Below are positions 60,530 through 64,000 of a stretch of DNA of 64,000 nt, piece by piece (positions within the stretch are counted from its first letter, which is position 1; every line of letters begins with the position of its first letter). A model generated the notes under the pieces. It was not told the origin of the DNA, did no database searches, and saw only the letters and a list, made by a program, of their open reading frames with translations. This DNA is from Pagrus major. Its lineage: Eukaryota; Chordata; Actinopteri; Spariformes; Sparidae. The stretch is taken from the NCBI RefSeq assembly GCF_040436345.1, contig NC_133215.1:35801306-35865305 (forward strand), read 5' to 3'. Made by a program: the position numbers and the translations under genes.

Positions 60530-62170
60530 CTGTATGAGAGATAGTGTTGTTGTTAGAAAGAAATATGTAGTTCAGAATATATAACACCACAGTGATTAGC
60601 ATACTATATTCTTGATGGCTGATCCAATGTCCAATTTGCTAATTTTTGTGTTTTGGTTGTGGAAAATATTAATCTGTATTAAACCTGTGGCATAAAAGGT
60701 TTTTTTTACTGTTGTAGAAGCCCCCAAAACACACACAGCAGCATTATTAGAAGCATTGTACTCCTGTCAGTGTGCAGGTAAGATGCCATTCTAGAGTAGT
60801 TTCGCAAGATCAGGAAATTCAGGCTTGGTTGGAACATTTATCTTCCGTCTGTTGACCAAGGTTATTATTATTGTTGAATAACAATAGACTTAAAACTTGC
60901 AAGTCATTTATCCCTTTGTTCCCACGTTCACTGTCCTGCTGTCGGAAACACTCACTGGAGCACCAAATGTTAATTAATCCCCTGCTGAAAATGGTCCCCA
61001 TTATATGCACCATTTCCTCCTGTATAAGTGTGTAATGTTTGTTAAAAGCTACAGTGACCAACTGTTTTAAGAAGTTACTGTATCCGTATGAAACTACATT
61101 GTTGTGAGCTTCTTCTTCTTTTTTTTTTAAGATTTAAGTTTCTTTGCTTATTCGTTCTGAGGTAAATACTGATTGATGAAAAAATGACAATATTCATGTA
61201 TTGATTGGTCTCCTTTAAGTCTTCCAATATGCTATTTGGCATTCAGCACAAAGGAAGCAAATATGCTATTGCACAGGGAGAGGTATTGTTTTCCTTGGTC
61301 GCTATCAGGTAAAGGTGGAATAAGTATAGAAACAAAAGTGATAGAAACCAAGGTAAAACAAGAGTGAACAGATGGGAATTCACTCGTTGGGGAGAGCTCC
61401 TGTGTTGTGTCGATGTCTGTCCCCATTAATATGTGTTCAGTAACAAAACCTGCCTACTTATTAATACATCTGGCAGTTTTTCTCTGCCGGTTGTACTCTG
61501 GATGTATTCTGGATGTATTTATTAGATGGTCTCATGCTATGTCTTTCAGATATTATGATAAAATTCAAAACTAAAAGTAAAACAGTGCTCCACCACAAGC
61601 ACGGAGAATACTTGATTCTGATTGGCAAGAAGGTGTTCTGTAAATTTGACTCAGATGAGCACTAGGCCCTCACATAGTGTCATCATCAGTGTTGCATACT
61701 AAATTTCATAGCTACAGGACAGCTGGTTTCAAGTGTTAATATGCTTCAACTTCATGCTAGTGTCGGAAGAGAAAAGTCAAATTAGCTCTAAATCCTTCTA
61801 CATCCTGAACTTACTTACAAAGATAGATTGGCTCATTATGATGAGTACTGCACAGCCTGTAAAAACAGTTGAATGATGTCACCTGCGTCTCTGCTTCGTC
61901 AAGAAAATAACCTGCTGATGTCACAGTGATGTCACCGGGGTTATCTTAGTTTGGGTTTGGAGTCTACAATTTTTTTACTGAAACCCTGCCTGACAGATGA
62001 GATATGGATTTTGATGGATGATTGATGGATCTGTTTTTTTTTCATGTTGCATTATGGGAAATGTACGACTCAGTCCCACTCTGGGGGACAAAAAGTCAGG
62101 TTTTGCTGCTCCACTTTTAACCTTTTCTTTTTTATTCGTATTCCTTTAACATATTAAATTACTGTAGTGC
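60530..62170. other. 5' flank of the TRIM gene, nothing recognised
   Basis: It probably contains the TRIM promoter and a 5' UTR exon, but no clear TATA box, CpG island or ISRE was identified. Confidence 0.35.
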
Positions 62171-62174
62171 CTCT

Positions 62175-62780
62175 TTAATTATTTGATAATTGCTCAACGC
62201 CAGCTGAACCAAGGAGCTGATTGTTGGCTTTAGAAAGAAGGAGGCAAAGACACACACCCCTGTCTACATCAGTGGAGCTGAGGTTGAGCAGGTGAACAGT
62301 TTTAGGTTCCTTAGAATTATCATCACTGAGAACCTAGCTTGGCCATCACACATCACCCCCCTGGTTAAAGAAGCACAGAAAAGGCTCTACTTCCTACACA
62401 AACTAAAGAGGCTCAATTCTGAAGCCAGATTCTGGTCAACTTTTACAACAGAAAGCCTCCTGACTGCAAACATCACAAACTGGCATGGTTCATCACGACC
62501 CAGGACATGAAGGCTCTACAGCAGGTGACTCAAACCACCAGAACATCACTGGTACCATCTACAGAGCATCAGTGACATCAGTGAAGTGAGATGTCTGCAG
62601 AGCCCAAAGATACTAAAAGACAACACCCACCCAGACACAGTCTGTTCACCCAAAGATACAGAAGTATCTGCTGCTGTACCACCAGACTACAGAGCAGCTT
62701 CTTTCTCCAGGCTGTGAGACTGCTGAACTCATCATCAACACTCCTTTTTTCTAAAATAGATGTAGCACAAAGATTGTGAA
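62175..62780 (+). pseudogene. LINE 3' fragment (Rex1/L2-like, C-terminal part)
   Basis: Frames read KEAKTHTPVYISG, FRFLRIIITENLAWPSHI, AQKRLYFLHKLKRLNS and, after frameshifts, YRSICCCTTRLQSSFFLQAV and RLLNSSS. These are standard C-terminal motifs of fish Rex1/L2-like LINEs. 5'-truncated relic. Confidence 0.8.
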
Positions 62781-63509
62781 ACATTTTTCTTAAATGCTTG
62801 TGATTTAAAAAATGACAACACATTTACCTTGTAACTTAAGTGATTAACAATGACCATTTTTCACTGCTGTTTTTTTATTACTCAACATTGTAATGTTTGG
62901 GGAGGCTAAATGACTTGTAAGATACATATAATTTGCAAGCCACAGTGTCTGCATCCTCAGCTGTATATTTAGCAACTTAACTGCTGAGACACTGATGCAT
63001 TGGTAAGCAATCTTATTGCTAAATTGGATTAATTATGTTTGTCCCTCTCATTGTCTGCTGTATGTTTGTAGCCACCACACACACATCCATACACAGACAT
63101 TCATCTATTTTTTAGTGCTTCCTGTAAAGGACCCTATACGATATATAGGTATTTGTCCCTGAACTTTAATCTCAAACTAATCTCAACCACTGCTTAAAGC
63201 TGATCCTTGTTCAAAACCAAACTATTTCAGAACTAAGCATGTATGGATCTGAAGTAAGAATATAGCTGTGCTGTGGGACATTTTCCTTTGCCTTCTATTC
63301 CTGAGGATCTATTAATGTCACAGTGCATGCACAAGCAGCTGCATTACAGGTATTGGGCAGTTTCCCAAAATTAAAGAGGTTAGGTGTGAAGCCTAAGGGT
63401 AGATGAAATGAGACTGTATCAATTGTGTGTTTCTTTTGTGACATTTGGAGGTATTTAAAGTTTTGGAGCTGGTTGTGTAAATTTCTCATGCTCGTGTTTT
63501 TTTCCCTTC

Positions 63510-63720
63510 ATGTGCAGAACCTCCAGCGCCTCTCCGTTCTGCTTTCTGCTTGATTGGCCCACCTGAGATCCCGCCACCAGACAAGCCTGTCTGCCTGCCT
63601 GCCCTCCTCGTCAGCTACTCCCTCAAAGAACTCTGTTTTAAAAAAAATAAAAACCTTTAACGTGATTTCCAGCCTCTGGCCTCTGCATTTTGGGTCCAAA
63701 CAAAACCCCACCTTGACAAT
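63510..63720 (+). mobile_element. Possible Gypsy LTR fragment
   Basis: The phrase CCTCTGCATTTTGGGTCCAAA followed by a TGACA-type end resembles the 3' end of fish Gypsy LTRs, and an AATAAA lies at about 63646. The 5' end was not located. Confidence 0.35.
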
Positions 63721-64000
63721 TCTACCGATTCTCCAACAAGCATGTGACTTGAGTCATGTAGTCGAGGTAAAATCAAGTTAAGTCAAGTCGAGGCCTTAGT
63801 TAAGGTAAGTCAATTTTCCCCCTAAGATACTGCAGTCTTACCTGCAGTATCCAATCAAAAGACAAGGTATTAGTACCTGTCTAATAATGGTGATTGGCCA
63901 ATGTTCTAACCTGTTCCAAAAGAATGATAATGAATTGAATTTGTATTTTGATTAAATAAATAAATATAATCAAAGAAAAAACAAATAAAATAAAAATAAA

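Overview
This is a vertebrate genomic window, almost certainly from a ray-finned (acanthomorph-type) fish. The genes are split by GT-AG introns, the intergenic DNA is AT-rich with many dinucleotide and trinucleotide microsatellites, and the mobile elements are typical of teleosts: Tc1/mariner, hAT, Rex1/L2-like LINEs, a Penelope-like element, a Gypsy element and a tRNA-derived SINE. No bacterial, viral-genome, CRISPR or operon-like structure was seen.

Layout. (1) 1-12.5 kb, + strand: two tandem GIMAP (AIG1-family, immune-associated) GTPase genes. Each has a short first coding exon and one large exon carrying the GTPase domain plus a charged coiled coil (2622-6254 and 8911-10980). Their GTPase cores are nearly identical, but their N and C termini are completely different. 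(2) 12.6-24.8 kb, + strand: a five-coding-exon homologue of human C20orf27 (ADISSP), rebuilt from splice sites into a 178-residue protein with a divergent C-terminal tail; its probable CpG-rich non-coding first exon lies near 12.66-12.89 kb. (3) 25-39.8 kb: no host gene recognised. It holds a Tc1 transposon, a Penelope-like element with a GIY-YIG endonuclease fragment plus a second remnant, a broken Gypsy pol with integrase upstream of reverse transcriptase, and several MITE-like elements. (4) 39.8-60.5 kb, - strand: one TRIM E3 ubiquitin-ligase gene (RING, B-box2, coiled coil, PRY-SPRY; bloodthirsty/TRIM39-like). Ten coding exons join in frame into exactly 602 codons plus a stop. Its 11.9-kb first intron holds a three-layer transposon nest: a LINE split by a hAT element, which is itself split by a probable solo LTR. 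(5) 60.6-64 kb: intergenic DNA or 5' flank with a LINE 3' fragment and a possible LTR fragment.

How the genes relate. GIMAP and TRIM/B30.2 genes are both multicopy, fast-evolving immune families in fish, so the window reads as part of an immune-gene neighbourhood with C20orf27 as an unrelated housekeeping-like gene between them. The most unusual observations are as follows. All 12 codon substitutions between the two GIMAP cores change the amino acid, and none is purely synonymous. The two GIMAPs have opposite C-terminal designs, a CAAX-like end versus an amphipathic tail. The TRIM coiled-coil segment that is usually one 234-bp exon is split 90+144 bp by an intron filled largely by a foldback element. 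I found no clear sign of a wholly unknown system; gene models are inferred from homology memory and splice-site reading, without database searches or RNA evidence.
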